Positions 8,158 through 17,720 are shown, counted from the stretch's first letter. The stretch is DNA of 64,000 nt from Ardenticatenaceae bacterium (GCA_020634315.1 JACKBV010000004.1:186001-250000); one strand, 5' to 3'. Program-made: numbers and translations. Notes: generated by a model from the letters alone, not told the origin.

Positions 8158-8216
8158 GAATAGAAGAATGCAAAAGGGGCAACTGGTGGGGTATTTGCTC
8201 CGTTGTAAATCGTCAT
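8136..8216 (-). CDS. Possible 26-residue leader ORF overlapping the radical SAM start
   Basis: A short frame begins at ATG 8216, seven bases after an AAGGAA Shine-Dalgarno-like sequence. It runs for 26 codons (beginning MTIYNGANTPPVAP) and stops inside the radical SAM gene, 22 bases past its start codon. The radical SAM gene has no visible ribosome-binding site of its own, so this frame could deliver ribosomes to it. Alternatively it could be a small precursor peptide, or chance. There is no similarity to the His-Xaa-Asp repeat. It is listed because it affects how the operon is translated. Confidence 0.35.
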   Translation of the reverse strand: MTIYNGANTPPVAPFAFFYSWLRTSL

Positions 8217-8505
8217 TGAATGTTCCTTATGAATGAGCCGACATTATACAGCAACGAGATAGCGCAAAAGGGAAAATAGGCGTGAAAACAGCCCGCCTTT
8301 AATTGATTTCTCTTTAATCTGCCCACACGGCATTCACGAGACTGTATTATGAAGAGAGCTTGCATCCCCGCCTTTGTTGCGGATAATCAGCAGAGAAACA
8401 CAGCCATGAATAAAGGCCAATTTTATTGGCAATGATGTTTATCTCATGGCGCAAACCTTCGACAGGCTGTTTTCACACATCAATTTAACATGAGGATATT
8501 TCCCA
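8217..8505. promoter_or_regulatory. Divergent intergenic region between the radical SAM operon and lipB
   Basis: This stretch separates two divergent transcripts and must contain promoters for both. I see no strong sigma-70 hexamer pair, no open frame of note and no clear stem-loop. An AGGA at about 8493 precedes the GTG start of lipB. Apart from that I see nothing I can name. Confidence 0.4.
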
Positions 8506-9228
8506 GTGAAACAAGTCGTTAATATAGAATGGCACGGCCAACTGGCTTATGATACTGCCTGGGATTGGCAGAAAGAAGCGGTGGCAGCCTTAACAAATGA
8601 TCCGACCCAGGCGGACAAATTCCTTTTATTAGAACATCCACCCACCTATACGCTGGGACGACGTGGCAAGCTAGAACATTTGCTGCTAGACGAGACGGCG
8701 TTGGCTGAACAAGGGTTTACAGTGCGCTGGGTAGACCGGGGCGGCGACATTACTTATCATGGCCCTGGGCAGCTAGTTGGCTACCCGATTATGAATTTGA
8801 AGCGGCTGTATGCCTTGCGCGGCTATGATTTGCCAGATTTACATGGCTATTTACGTGATCTGGAAGAGGTCATTATTCGTGCCCTGGCAGAATTTGGCAT
8901 CAACAGTTGGCGCTATGAGGGATACACGGGTGTCTGGGTAGATACGCCCGGCGGTGCCGAGAAAATCGCCGCAATTGGTGTCAAAATTAGCAAGGATGGC
9001 ATTAGCAGCCATGGATTTGCCCTCAATGTGAATCCTGACCTGACGCATTTTGGACACATTATCCCTTGTGGGATTCGTGATCATGGGGTGACTAGTATGG
9101 CGCGGGTGTTGGAACGGCCGTTACCCACCACCGCCCTCCTCCAACCCATCGTCAACGCCTTCCAACAAATTTTCGATGTAACTCCGGTCGGTTCAATCAC
9201 CGAGATTGAATCAACCTCTGAGAGGTAA
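8506..9228 (+). CDS. lipB: Octanoyl-[acyl-carrier-protein]:protein octanoyltransferase
   Basis: A 240-residue enzyme that moves octanoate from acyl carrier protein to lipoyl domains of 2-oxoacid dehydrogenases and GcvH. Signatures are LEHPPTYTLGRRG, RGGDITYHGPGQLVGYPI (about residues 84-101), the catalytic lysine segment AAIGVKISKDGISSHGFALN and the catalytic cysteine in IPCGIRDHGVTS. The start is GTG at 8506 after a modest AGGA. lipA follows five bases later, so octanoylation and sulfur insertion are co-expressed. Length is normal for the family. Confidence 0.95.
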   Translation: MKQVVNIEWHGQLAYDTAWDWQKEAVAALTNDPTQADKFLLLEHPPTYTLGRRGKLEHLLLDETALAEQGFTVRWVDRGGDITYHGPGQLVGYPIMNLKRLYALRGYDLPDLHGYLRDLEEVIIRALAEFGINSWRYEGYTGVWVDTPGGAEKIAAIGVKISKDGISSHGFALNVNPDLTHFGHIIPCGIRDHGVTSMARVLERPLPTTALLQPIVNAFQQIFDVTPVGSITEIESTSER

Positions 9229-9233
9229 CGATT

Positions 9234-10163
9234 ATGTCTTTTGTATCTTTAGATTCCATTCAGTCTGATGAACAAACACCGGCACGCCCCAAGCGTCCCG
9301 ATTGGATTAAAGTGCGCATCCCCACCAGCGAGAATTACCACGAATTGCAAAACTTGATGCGCGTTAAACAACTACACACCGTTTGTGAAGAAGCCAAATG
9401 CCCCAACATTGGCGAATGTTGGGGATCGGGTACAGCCACATTTTTGATTTTGGGCGATATTTGCACGCGTAGTTGTGCTTTTTGCGACATTAAGACGGGA
9501 CGGCCGTTACCCATCGACTGGGAAGAGCCGAAACGCGTCGCCGAAGCCGTACAGCGGATGAACCTGCGTCATGTCGTCATCACCTCCGTCAACCGCGACG
9601 AGCGCAAAGATGGCGGTGCGCCCATTTTCGCCATGTGCATCGAAGAAATCCGCAAAGTACAACCCGGCTGCTCCATCGAAGTTCTTATTCCAGACTTCAA
9701 AGGCGACCGCGACGCCCTCAAAATCGTCATGGATGCTCGCCCCGAAATTCTCAACCACAATGTCGAAACCGTACCGCGCCTGTTCAAACAAGTGCAGCCA
9801 CAAGACAAATATGAATGGGCAATGGCTACATTGGCAAATGCCAAACAGCTTGAGCCAGATGTCCTCACCAAAAGCGGCATCATGGTCGGTTTAGGCGAAA
9901 CATGGGACGAGATATTAAGCGTGATGCAGGATTTGGTTGATCGCGGCGTAGACATTCTCACCATTGGTCAATATTTACAGCCCAATCCACAACAACATTT
10001 GCCGGTTGACCGTTTCTACCACCCAGACGAATTTGCAGAATTGGAACGATTGGGGCTAGAGATGGGCTTTCAATGGGTAGAGAGCGGCCCATTGGTACGC
10101 AGCAGCTACCACGCAGAACAACAGGTGCGCACCCTGTCCCCCATGCACCGCAAAACAGCGTAA
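9234..10163 (+). CDS. lipA: Lipoyl synthase
   Basis: A 309-residue radical SAM enzyme that inserts two sulfur atoms into the octanoyl chain made by LipB. The auxiliary cluster motif is CEEAKCPNIGEC (about residues 50-61) and the radical SAM cluster motif is CTRSCAFC (about 79-86). The C-terminal SSYHAEQQ provides the conserved serine ligand of the auxiliary cluster. The start ATG 9234 follows GAGAGG, and the stop of lipB is five bases upstream. A terminator hairpin follows at 10187-10223. Confidence 0.96.
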   Translation: MSFVSLDSIQSDEQTPARPKRPDWIKVRIPTSENYHELQNLMRVKQLHTVCEEAKCPNIGECWGSGTATFLILGDICTRSCAFCDIKTGRPLPIDWEEPKRVAEAVQRMNLRHVVITSVNRDERKDGGAPIFAMCIEEIRKVQPGCSIEVLIPDFKGDRDALKIVMDARPEILNHNVETVPRLFKQVQPQDKYEWAMATLANAKQLEPDVLTKSGIMVGLGETWDEILSVMQDLVDRGVDILTIGQYLQPNPQQHLPVDRFYHPDEFAELERLGLEMGFQWVESGPLVRSSYHAEQQVRTLSPMHRKTA

Positions 10164-10186
10164 AATCGCTCAAGCAAACACAATTT

Positions 10187-10223
10187 AACAGCCATCCACA
10201 GAACATTGTGGATGGCTGTTTTG
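10187..10223 (+). terminator. Intrinsic terminator after lipA
   Basis: The arms AACAGCCATCCAC and GTGGATGGCTGTT pair perfectly (13 bp) around a 7-base loop and are followed by TTTT. The hairpin lies 24 bases after the lipA stop and closes the lipBA transcript. Confidence 0.85.
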
Positions 10224-10430
10224 ATCCCGCACCGGGTATGTTCAAAGAAAAATGTAAAACAGGCTACACGGCCGTTTTCCGCTTTCCTGTATGATAAGGA
10301 CAGAACCTGTCAAACTCCCCATCCTGACAGCAACTATCGTAAACAGATGCGTGTCGCTCCGGCTTATCTTGACGCTACAGCTTGTAGTGCCCCACACAAA
10401 TCAAGATAACCAGAGCAGGAGTTGGGAATC

Positions 10431-11324
10431 ATGCGCTACGTGCTAGCCCTCTTTGTTGTTATCTTTGGCCTAGGTGCAATGGCTATCAACCCATTGCCGC
10501 AACCATCGCTGCCGATTCCCGAAAACGTCAATAATGACACGAATCCTGCCAATCCCATCCTCCCCACACTTTTGCCCGTTCTAACCCAAGTAGATCGAGA
10601 TGATGACCCTGCCGAAATGCTGCCATGCACCGAAGCTCCCCGCGATTGCAGTTTGCGCAGCGCCATCCAGATCGCCAACAACGATGGATCACCCACGACC
10701 ATCACTTTTGCCGATCACTATCTCATTTCGTTGAATCAACCGCTGCCAGCGTTAAGCGAAGATGGCACAATCATTCGCGCCGCGGCCGGCCAAGAAATCC
10801 ACGTCAAAGGCAACGACTTGCCTGGCGCGATTTTTGACATCACCGGGGCAAACGTCACCGTTGACGGCTTGCATATTTATGGCGCCGGTGCTGGTTATGC
10901 GAACATCATGATTAGCGGAACCGCCTTTGCCGCAACCATTGCCAACAACATCATTGGCGATGATGATGCGCCCAGCGGCAATTGTGGGCAAAACAACCAG
11001 GCTTATGCAGGCATTTACATCAACGCACACGCCGCCGACCCCCAAGCGACACATGCCTGGATTTATGGCAATATCATCGAGTGCCATACCGGAGCGCCCG
11101 GCGTCGGCATCTTAGTAGCGACAGAACAGGTGATCATCGGGCACGATGGCACAGGCTGTGCCGGATTCGACGGCAACAACACCATTCGCTGGAATCAAAT
11201 CGGCGTTAACCTTGGTGATAACGGCCGTAACACCGTCTGTCATGCCCTGATCCATGACAATGTCGGCGGTGGGCTGCAAATGACCAACTTCAACAACGAC
11301 ATTATGGAAAATGAAATCCGATAA
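10431..11324 (+). CDS. Secreted beta-helix (CSLR-motif) protein
   Basis: A 297-residue exported protein of unknown role. A signal peptide (about residues 1-20, YVLALFVVIFGLGAMA) is followed by a Pro-rich linker. Then comes the phrase CSLRSAIQIAN, which in many bacterial surface proteins opens a right-handed parallel beta-helix. The rest has repeated short hydrophobic strands with Asn (ANVTVDGLHIYG, ATIANNIIGDD, AWIYGNIIECH), typical of pectate-lyase-like folds. No catalytic residues can be assigned. ATG 10431 is preferred because AGCAGGAG precedes it; a TTG three codons upstream is less likely. It is a single gene, flanked by terminators. Confidence 0.75.
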   Translation: MRYVLALFVVIFGLGAMAINPLPQPSLPIPENVNNDTNPANPILPTLLPVLTQVDRDDDPAEMLPCTEAPRDCSLRSAIQIANNDGSPTTITFADHYLISLNQPLPALSEDGTIIRAAAGQEIHVKGNDLPGAIFDITGANVTVDGLHIYGAGAGYANIMISGTAFAATIANNIIGDDDAPSGNCGQNNQAYAGIYINAHAADPQATHAWIYGNIIECHTGAPGVGILVATEQVIIGHDGTGCAGFDGNNTIRWNQIGVNLGDNGRNTVCHALIHDNVGGGLQMTNFNNDIMENEIR

Positions 11325-11358
11325 ACCTTGAGCCTCAAAAGCGTCACATCTGCTTGCT

Positions 11359-11394
11359 AAAGCGGCAAAAACTGTGTGGTTTTTGCCGCTTTTA
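11359..11394 (+). terminator. Intrinsic terminator after the beta-helix gene
   Basis: AAAGCGGCAAAAAC and GGTTTTTGCCGCTTT pair across a short loop, and T-residues follow. The hairpin isolates the beta-helix gene from uvrA. Confidence 0.85.
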
Positions 11395-11458
11395 TCATTC
11401 ATGACAAAAGATGTCAGGTTTTTTCACTAAACTGATTGCTGGCAATGTCCCCCATTCA

Positions 11459-11495
11459 TGGTACAATAAAGGATGGGTAATAGAACGTCCGTTCG
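11459..11495 (+). promoter_or_regulatory. uvrA promoter with SOS (LexA) box
   Basis: TGGTACAAT at 11459-11467 is an extended -10 element. It is followed by AGAACGTCCGTTCG (11482-11495), which matches the Gram-positive-type LexA consensus CGAACnnnnGTTCG except at the first base. A repressor there would sit just downstream of the -10 and 17 bases before the uvrA ATG. The combination of sequence match, position and a classical SOS gene makes LexA control likely; lexA itself is not in the window. Confidence 0.7.
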
Positions 11496-11512
11496 ATAAT
11501 AGGGGTTTACAA

Positions 11513-14485
11513 ATGGAACCAAAGCATATTTTTGTGCATGGCGCACAACAACACAATTTAAAGCATATTGACGTTACCATCCCACGGAACCAATTAGTGG
11601 TCTTAACAGGCGTTAGCGGCAGCGGTAAATCATCATTGGCCTTCGACACCATCTACGCTGAAGGGCAGCGACGCTATGTTGAGAGCCTTTCCTCATTTGC
11701 CCGGCAGTTTATCGGGCAAATGGAAAAACCAAAAGTAGACGCTATCACCGGCCTTAGTCCCGCCATCGCCATCGAACAAAAAGCTGTCAGCAAAAACCCA
11801 CGTTCTACGGTAGGCACCGTGACAGAGGTGATGGACTATTTACGCGTTTTGTTTGCGCGAGCAGGCGTGCCGCATTGCCCAGAGTGCGGGCGTGTCGTCC
11901 AGCCACAATCACCCCAACAAATTGCCGACCAATTGGCAGCGCTATCGCCCGGCACTAAATTCCAACTGCTCGCCCCCATTGCTCGTAATCGCAAAGGAAC
12001 TCACCTTGATGCCCTCAAAGCAGCACGGCAGCAAGGCTTTGTGCGTGCTCGCATCAATGGCGAAATGGTAGACCTGACCGGGAAACTTCCCAGGTTGGAT
12101 AAAAAGGCAAAACACACGGTTGAATTGGTGGTAGATCGGCTGCGCGTGCCAGACGAGGCAGATGCTGCGTTTGTACCACGCCTGGTTGACTCGGTAGAAA
12201 CCACATTGAAAGCGGGTGAAGGCACGCTAATCGCCGATTTGGGCACAGAAGAGTTATTGCTGAGCGAACACAATGCCTGCCCGCAATGCGGCATTAGTTT
12301 CCCGGATTTGTCACCGCAGTTGTTCAGTTTTAACTCCCCCTTGGGTATGTGCCCGGACTGCAATGGCATTGGCACGCAGCTTCAAGTCGATCCCGACCTG
12401 ATTGTGGAAGACCCGACGCTTTCAATTATGGATGGGGCGCTGCGCTGGTATGGCAATGTGCGCAAGAAAAAGAATAAGTGGACGACATCACAATTGCAGG
12501 CAATCGCCGAGCATTACAACATTGACCTGGATACTCCATGGCAAGAATTACCGGAACAATTCCGACAAATCATGTTTTATGGTTCGGGAGATGAGCAGGT
12601 TCATTTTAAGTATGGGCATGAAAATGCGGATAGTTCATGGCAAGGAGAATCGAGACGGCCGATTAAAGGCATCATTGCCAATGTCAATCGCCTCTTTCGC
12701 CAGACCGGCTCCGAATACACACGCGCTTTTTACCTGAGCTTTATGAATCAACGGCCGTGTCCCACCTGCCAGGGAACGCGCCTCCGCCCAGAAGCCCGCG
12801 CCGTCAAGTTGGGAGGGCAAACCATTACCACTGTCAGCGGCATGGCTATCGACGACGCATACCGCTGGGTAATCGGGTTATACAGCGAGCCTGCAAACGT
12901 CAACAAAAATCAATTATCGGTGAATGGCACTAACGGCACATCCCATGCGCACCACATGATGCGCAATGCCGCATCCAGTTCGCGATTGACCGATGAACAA
13001 TATGAGATCGCCGCTGAAGTTCTCAAAGAAATCCGCGACCGGCTTCAGTTTATGCTCAATGTAGGATTGCACTATCTGACCCTGGATCGGCCGGCGCCCA
13101 CATTGTCCGGTGGCGAAGGGCAGCGCATTCGCCTTGCCAGCCAAATAGGCTGTGGACTGGTAGGCGTCCTGTACATTCTCGATGAACCCTCTATCGGTCT
13201 GCACGCACGCGACAATCGCGCCTTAATTGAAACGCTGCACCAACTACGTGACATGGGCAACACAGTTCTGGTAGTGGAGCATGACGAAGAAACGATGCGC
13301 GAATCAGACTGGTTGATTGACCTGGGGCCAGGTGCAGGCGTAAAAGGCGGCTACATCACCGCAGCCGGAACCCCACAACAAATTGCAGATGATGAAAATT
13401 CGTTAACCGGCCATTATCTGAGCGGCAAAATGCAGGTAAGCGCCCCCAACGGGCAACAACGGCGCATACCACAAAATGGTGCGCTGCGGCTGGTAGGCGC
13501 ACGGCTGCACAATTTGAAGCATGTCACGGCCGAATTTCCGCTAGGCACCATGATTTGTGTGACCGGTGTCAGTGGCAGCGGCAAGAGCAGCCTGGTAGCA
13601 GAGACATTAGAACCGGCACTGGCACGCGCACTGAATCGGGCACAAACCACACCCGGCCCCTATGAGCGCCTGGAAGGGTTAGAGCATCTCGACAAAGTGA
13701 TCAATATCACGCAAGACCCAATTGGACGCACCCCTCGTTCCAATCCGGCAACGTACATCAAATTGTTTGACGAAATCCGGCAAGTGTTTGCCGCGACACC
13801 AGAAGCAAAGCTGCGCGGTTATAAAGCGGGCCGTTTCAGCTTTAACGTTAAGGGCGGTCGCTGCGAAGCGTGTGCCGGATATGGGCAGCGCAAAGTGGAA
13901 ATGCACTTTCTGGCAGATGTGTGGGTAACGTGCCGTGAATGTAATGGGCAACGGTTCAATCGGGAGACGCTGGCCGTCACATACAAAGGCAAAACGATTG
14001 CGGACGTGTTAGATATGGATGTGCAAGATGCCTTAGACTTCTTTGCCGCCCATCCAAAGATCAGCCGTATGCTGCAAACGCTGCACGATGTTGGCCTCGA
14101 TTATGTCAAACTGGGACAGAGTGCGCTCACCCTCAGCGGTGGCGAAGCACAACGCATCAAACTGGCAAAGGAATTGAGCCGGGTGGCAACGGGGCGTACC
14201 GTTTACATTCTAGATGAGCCAACAACGGGGCTGCACTTCGCCGATATTCAAAAGCTGCTGGATGTGCTGCACCGGCTGGTAGATGCCGGAAACACCGTCA
14301 TCGTGATTGAGCACAACATGGACGTGATCAAAACGGCCGATTACCTGATTGACTTGGGGCCAGAAGGAGGTGATGGCGGTGGGCGCATTATTGCTACCGG
14401 CACGCCAGAAGATGTGGCACAAATTAACGCGGGCTACACAGGTAAGTTTTTACGGCAGGTGTTGGCGCTCCCATTATTCACCTGA
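11513..14485 (+). CDS. uvrA: Excinuclease ABC subunit A
   Basis: A 990-residue UvrA, the damage-recognition ATPase of nucleotide excision repair. Both ABC units are complete: Walker A GVSGSGKSSL occurs twice (about residues 33 and 685), and signatures LSGGEGQRIRLASQ and LSGGEAQRIKLAKE are present. Zinc modules are visible in CPECGRV, MCPDCNGIG and CEACAGYG...CRECNG. The start at 11513 (MEPKHIFVHGAQQHNLK) is chosen because UvrA proteins begin with this phrase; the frame is open 34 codons further upstream. The protein is slightly long because of a low-complexity insert (NGTNGTSHAHH) near residue 485. It is probably SOS-regulated through the box upstream. Confidence 0.96.
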   Translation: MEPKHIFVHGAQQHNLKHIDVTIPRNQLVVLTGVSGSGKSSLAFDTIYAEGQRRYVESLSSFARQFIGQMEKPKVDAITGLSPAIAIEQKAVSKNPRSTVGTVTEVMDYLRVLFARAGVPHCPECGRVVQPQSPQQIADQLAALSPGTKFQLLAPIARNRKGTHLDALKAARQQGFVRARINGEMVDLTGKLPRLDKKAKHTVELVVDRLRVPDEADAAFVPRLVDSVETTLKAGEGTLIADLGTEELLLSEHNACPQCGISFPDLSPQLFSFNSPLGMCPDCNGIGTQLQVDPDLIVEDPTLSIMDGALRWYGNVRKKKNKWTTSQLQAIAEHYNIDLDTPWQELPEQFRQIMFYGSGDEQVHFKYGHENADSSWQGESRRPIKGIIANVNRLFRQTGSEYTRAFYLSFMNQRPCPTCQGTRLRPEARAVKLGGQTITTVSGMAIDDAYRWVIGLYSEPANVNKNQLSVNGTNGTSHAHHMMRNAASSSRLTDEQYEIAAEVLKEIRDRLQFMLNVGLHYLTLDRPAPTLSGGEGQRIRLASQIGCGLVGVLYILDEPSIGLHARDNRALIETLHQLRDMGNTVLVVEHDEETMRESDWLIDLGPGAGVKGGYITAAGTPQQIADDENSLTGHYLSGKMQVSAPNGQQRRIPQNGALRLVGARLHNLKHVTAEFPLGTMICVTGVSGSGKSSLVAETLEPALARALNRAQTTPGPYERLEGLEHLDKVINITQDPIGRTPRSNPATYIKLFDEIRQVFAATPEAKLRGYKAGRFSFNVKGGRCEACAGYGQRKVEMHFLADVWVTCRECNGQRFNRETLAVTYKGKTIADVLDMDVQDALDFFAAHPKISRMLQTLHDVGLDYVKLGQSALTLSGGEAQRIKLAKELSRVATGRTVYILDEPTTGLHFADIQKLLDVLHRLVDAGNTVIVIEHNMDVIKTADYLIDLGPEGGDGGGRIIATGTPEDVAQINAGYTGKFLRQVLALPLFT

Positions 14486-14535
14486 TCGTCCTGTGAACTT
14501 CCAAGAAACCAGTTTCTTCAAGCCATGCTAACGCC

Positions 14536-14571
14536 AAACCGCCCTGAGAATTATTCCCAGGGCGGTTTTTC
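14536..14571. terminator. Terminator between convergent uvrA and dhaM
   Basis: AACCGCCCTG pairs with CAGGGCGGTT around a 10-12-base loop, followed by T5 on the plus strand. It sits between convergent genes, and the A-rich left flank could also serve the minus strand. Confidence 0.85.
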
Positions 14572-14607
14572 CCTTTCCTCTTCCTCGATCTCCCTTCCCA
14601 GAGATCG

Positions 14608-17100
14608 TCACAAATTCGTTAAGTAGGTCTGCACCGCCTGGGCTGTATCAAGCTGCAACACATCGCCAGCGATGCGCTGGGCATCCGCCAACTTTAAGCG
14701 GCGAATGGCTTCTTTTACATCTGGCACAGCCGGGGCACTCATGCTTAATTCGTCTAATCCTAAGCCAATGAGCACTGGTACGGCCGTTGCCTTTCCAGCC
14801 AACTCGCCGCACATCCCAACCCAAATGCCAGCCGCATGACCAGCAGACACCGTCTGCTGCACCAGCCGCAGCACGGCCGGCTGCAACGCATTTGCCAGGT
14901 CAGCCACTTTGGCATTACCACGATCCGCAGCCATCGCATACTGCGTTAAATCATTGGTACCAATGCTGAAAAAGTCAGCTTCCTTGGCTAATTGATCGGC
15001 CACGGCAACGGCTGACGGCACTTCAATCATAATGCCGACTTCCATCTCGGTGTCGAATGGCTGACCTTCAGCTTGCAATTCCGCCTGCACATCAGCCAGC
15101 ACGGCTTTGGCCGCACGCAGTTCGGCAACACAACCAATCATGGGGAACATGATTTTGACGCTATACGGATCACCAGCTTCGTCTACACTGGCGCGTAAAA
15201 TGGCACGCAGCTGCGGCTTGAAAATTTCGGGGTGATCCAGGCAGAAACGAATACCGCGCCAACCAAGGAATGGGTTGCTCTCCGGGTCACGCTCAAAATA
15301 AGGCAGCGGTTTGTCGCCACCGACATCGAGCGTGCGAATGATTAACGGCCGTTTCCCCATATCACGCACAACTTGCCGATACGCCTCATACTGTTCCTCT
15401 TCTGTGGGGGCAGTTTCCCGTCCCAGGAACATAAACTCCGTGCGGAACAAACCAACGCCTTCTGCGCCGTACTCCAACGCGATGCGCGTATCATTGGGGC
15501 CACCGATGTTGGCGACAATCTCTACAGCATGTCCATCCTTGGTGACAGCGGGCTGTTGTCCAACTTCTTTGGCACGCAATTGGTCGCCGAGCCACACCTG
15601 CCGCTGCGCCTGCAAATCTGCCTGCGTATCGTAATCGGGATCAACCCAAACACGCCCCAACGCGCCATCTAACGCTAACATTTGCCCTTCATTCAGTGCG
15701 GCTAGCGCGTTGCCTATCCCGACAACAGCGGGAATTCCCAAAGCGCGAGCCAAAATGGCGCTGTGCGAAGTTGAACCACCCAATTCGGTGCAAATCCCCA
15801 AGATTTTATCCGGGTTCATGCGTGCCGTATCGGAAGGAGTGAGATCGGTGGCAACCAAAATGGATGGCTGCTCAAAATCAAGAGACGGCCGTTCCACATC
15901 CATCATCTGCGCCAAGACACGCTGCCCAACATCAACCACGTCGGCAGCACGCGCCTGCATGTACGGATCCGTCAACGCCTGATAGGAGGCCGCCATATTC
16001 GTGACAACCTGCTGCCAGGCAGCTTCCGCATTAAGACGCTGGCTCATAATCACATCACGAGCGGCGTCAATCATGTCTGGGTCTTGCAAAAATAGGAGAT
16101 GCGCCTCAAAAATCGCCGCTTCGTCTTTACCAACTTGCTGCAAAGCTTGTTGATAAACACTGTTAATCTCTGCCTGGGCAGCGGTAACGGCCGTTTGCAA
16201 ACGTCGCCATTCCGCATTGGTATCCGTAATCGTATGCACTTCAACATCGGGCAGGCGGGGACGATACAAAGCAACCGGGCCAATGGCAATCCCTGGTGAC
16301 GCCGGAATTCCCCCCAATTCTCCTTCAGCCAATGGGGCAATGACCATTGGCACAGGGGCATCGCTGACATCATCATCCCGATCACCAAAATTATCAGCCG
16401 CCAACGCCTGGATAGCCGTCAATGCGGCTGTGGCATCAGGCCCTTTTGCCAGGACAACGACTTTGTCACCCTGGCGCACGCCCAATGTCGCCACCTGATT
16501 GATGCTCTTTGCATTCGCCAATTGGCCGCCTTTGCGCAATTGCAAATCAGCCTTAAACTGATTGGCAGTCGTCACAAAACGCGCCGCCGGACGGGCATGA
16601 AGGCCCAGGCGATTACGCACAACAAGCGTCAGCTCCTGTGCGCCAACCAATGGAGAGAGGGTGGTTTTAACAGACTCGCCACCCGCAACATACTCCCCAA
16701 GCTGATCCTGCTTCATCCCCAAAGCGCCCATCGCCTCTTGCGCGACCTGCTCTAACGTTCCCCCAATCGAGGCTTGCACCACGGCAGACATGGTACCTTC
16801 AACCAAAGGAGCAGCACAAAGCTGCACACGTTCTTGCTGCTCTGGCAGCAGCATTTCTAAAGCAGTTTCCGCACTGAGAAGGGCACTACCCAAATCCATT
16901 AAAATCAAGACACCATCATCACTATAGACTTCGTTGATGGCCTCGTACACTCTAATGGGGTTGGTGCCGATAGGATTTTCTGGGTCTTCAATACCGCCAG
17001 CGGCAGCAATCGGCACACTTTGCGGTGTCATTTGCTGCGCCAGTTCTTGCACACCAATGGCAAGGTTGTTGCTATGTGAGACAATGACAATACCAACCAT
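14608..17100 (-). CDS. dhaM: DhaM-HPr-enzyme I fusion (dihydroxyacetone kinase phosphoryl donor)
   Basis: An 830-residue multiphosphoryl-transfer protein. Residues 1-130 form a DhaM/EIIA-mannose-type domain with the active His9 (VSHSNNLA). Residues of about 155-240 are an HPr domain with the active His in GLHARPAARF. From about residue 265 there is a full enzyme I, with the phospho-His loop GGSTSHSAILARALGIPAVVG, FRTEFMFLGR, and the C-terminal PEP-binding half (SIGTNDLTQYAMAADR). It can therefore carry phosphate from PEP through EI and HPr to DhaM, and on to DhaL-ADP. E. coli DhaM has only a truncated EI part. It is the last gene of the glycerol/dihydroxyacetone operon, 17 bases after the methyltransferase gene. 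Confidence 0.92.
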   Translation of the reverse strand: MVGIVIVSHSNNLAIGVQELAQQMTPQSVPIAAAGGIEDPENPIGTNPIRVYEAINEVYSDDGVLILMDLGSALLSAETALEMLLPEQQERVQLCAAPLVEGTMSAVVQASIGGTLEQVAQEAMGALGMKQDQLGEYVAGGESVKTTLSPLVGAQELTLVVRNRLGLHARPAARFVTTANQFKADLQLRKGGQLANAKSINQVATLGVRQGDKVVVLAKGPDATAALTAIQALAADNFGDRDDDVSDAPVPMVIAPLAEGELGGIPASPGIAIGPVALYRPRLPDVEVHTITDTNAEWRRLQTAVTAAQAEINSVYQQALQQVGKDEAAIFEAHLLFLQDPDMIDAARDVIMSQRLNAEAAWQQVVTNMAASYQALTDPYMQARAADVVDVGQRVLAQMMDVERPSLDFEQPSILVATDLTPSDTARMNPDKILGICTELGGSTSHSAILARALGIPAVVGIGNALAALNEGQMLALDGALGRVWVDPDYDTQADLQAQRQVWLGDQLRAKEVGQQPAVTKDGHAVEIVANIGGPNDTRIALEYGAEGVGLFRTEFMFLGRETAPTEEEQYEAYRQVVRDMGKRPLIIRTLDVGGDKPLPYFERDPESNPFLGWRGIRFCLDHPEIFKPQLRAILRASVDEAGDPYSVKIMFPMIGCVAELRAAKAVLADVQAELQAEGQPFDTEMEVGIMIEVPSAVAVADQLAKEADFFSIGTNDLTQYAMAADRGNAKVADLANALQPAVLRLVQQTVSAGHAAGIWVGMCGELAGKATAVPVLIGLGLDELSMSAPAVPDVKEAIRRLKLADAQRIAGDVLQLDTAQAVQTYLTNL

Positions 17101-17117
17101 TATCGATTCTCGCTTCT

Positions 17118-17720
17118 CTACCAGTTAGCAGGCATCCCATCGCCATACCAATGATGGGATAAGATTCCTGAATCGCAATCGGGGCAGTGGTGTACTTCAT
17201 GAACGGCCGTTTCCACCCCAGGCGTCAATTTTTCTGGCGGACCCGGCACAAAACCGGTCGCCCCACAACGGCACGCATACCAGCCCATGTTTACGGCCGT
17301 AAACGGTTTCCGCACCGCAAATAAATCAATACACTCCACACCAAATCCCCAGCGGGCATTTGTCACCAAATAACGGCAGCCAATGGCACGCAGCTTCTCC
17401 AAATAAACAGCAACATGGAGGCAATGACGCATCAACAACACCGCCAAAGTAACATCTGAAGGGAAAGGATAAGAACGGGCATCCGCACAAATGACCTGTA
17501 AATTATCGGGCAATGTCGCGACCGCTGGCAGCAAGGTATCATTCATTTCCAGGGCATAAACCCGTTTGGCTTGCTGCGCCAACCGCCGTGCCAGCCGCAA
17601 ATCGCCAGCACCAATATCGAGAACAACGTGATACGGCCGTACCCAGGTCAAAACCTGCGCATACGTCACCTCATCATACGGCGACCACATTTGCTCCCAG
17701 GCCTGTGCCGACAAAACCAC
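17118..17720 (-). CDS. Class I SAM methyltransferase with C-terminal Cys pairs
   Basis: A 200-residue protein with a small Rossmann methyltransferase domain: motif I VVLDIGAGDLRLA (about residues 32-44), then YALEMND and VICADARSYPF. The C-terminal third has ACRCGAT and CPDCDSG, which may make a zinc ribbon. The substrate is unknown. It begins with GTG at 17720 and overlaps the preceding gene by one base (TAGTG). It sits inside the glycerol operon but has no obvious role there, so co-transcription may be incidental. Confidence 0.65.
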   Translation of the reverse strand: MVLSAQAWEQMWSPYDEVTYAQVLTWVRPYHVVLDIGAGDLRLARRLAQQAKRVYALEMNDTLLPAVATLPDNLQVICADARSYPFPSDVTLAVLLMRHCLHVAVYLEKLRAIGCRYLVTNARWGFGVECIDLFAVRKPFTAVNMGWYACRCGATGFVPGPPEKLTPGVETAVHEVHHCPDCDSGILSHHWYGDGMPANW

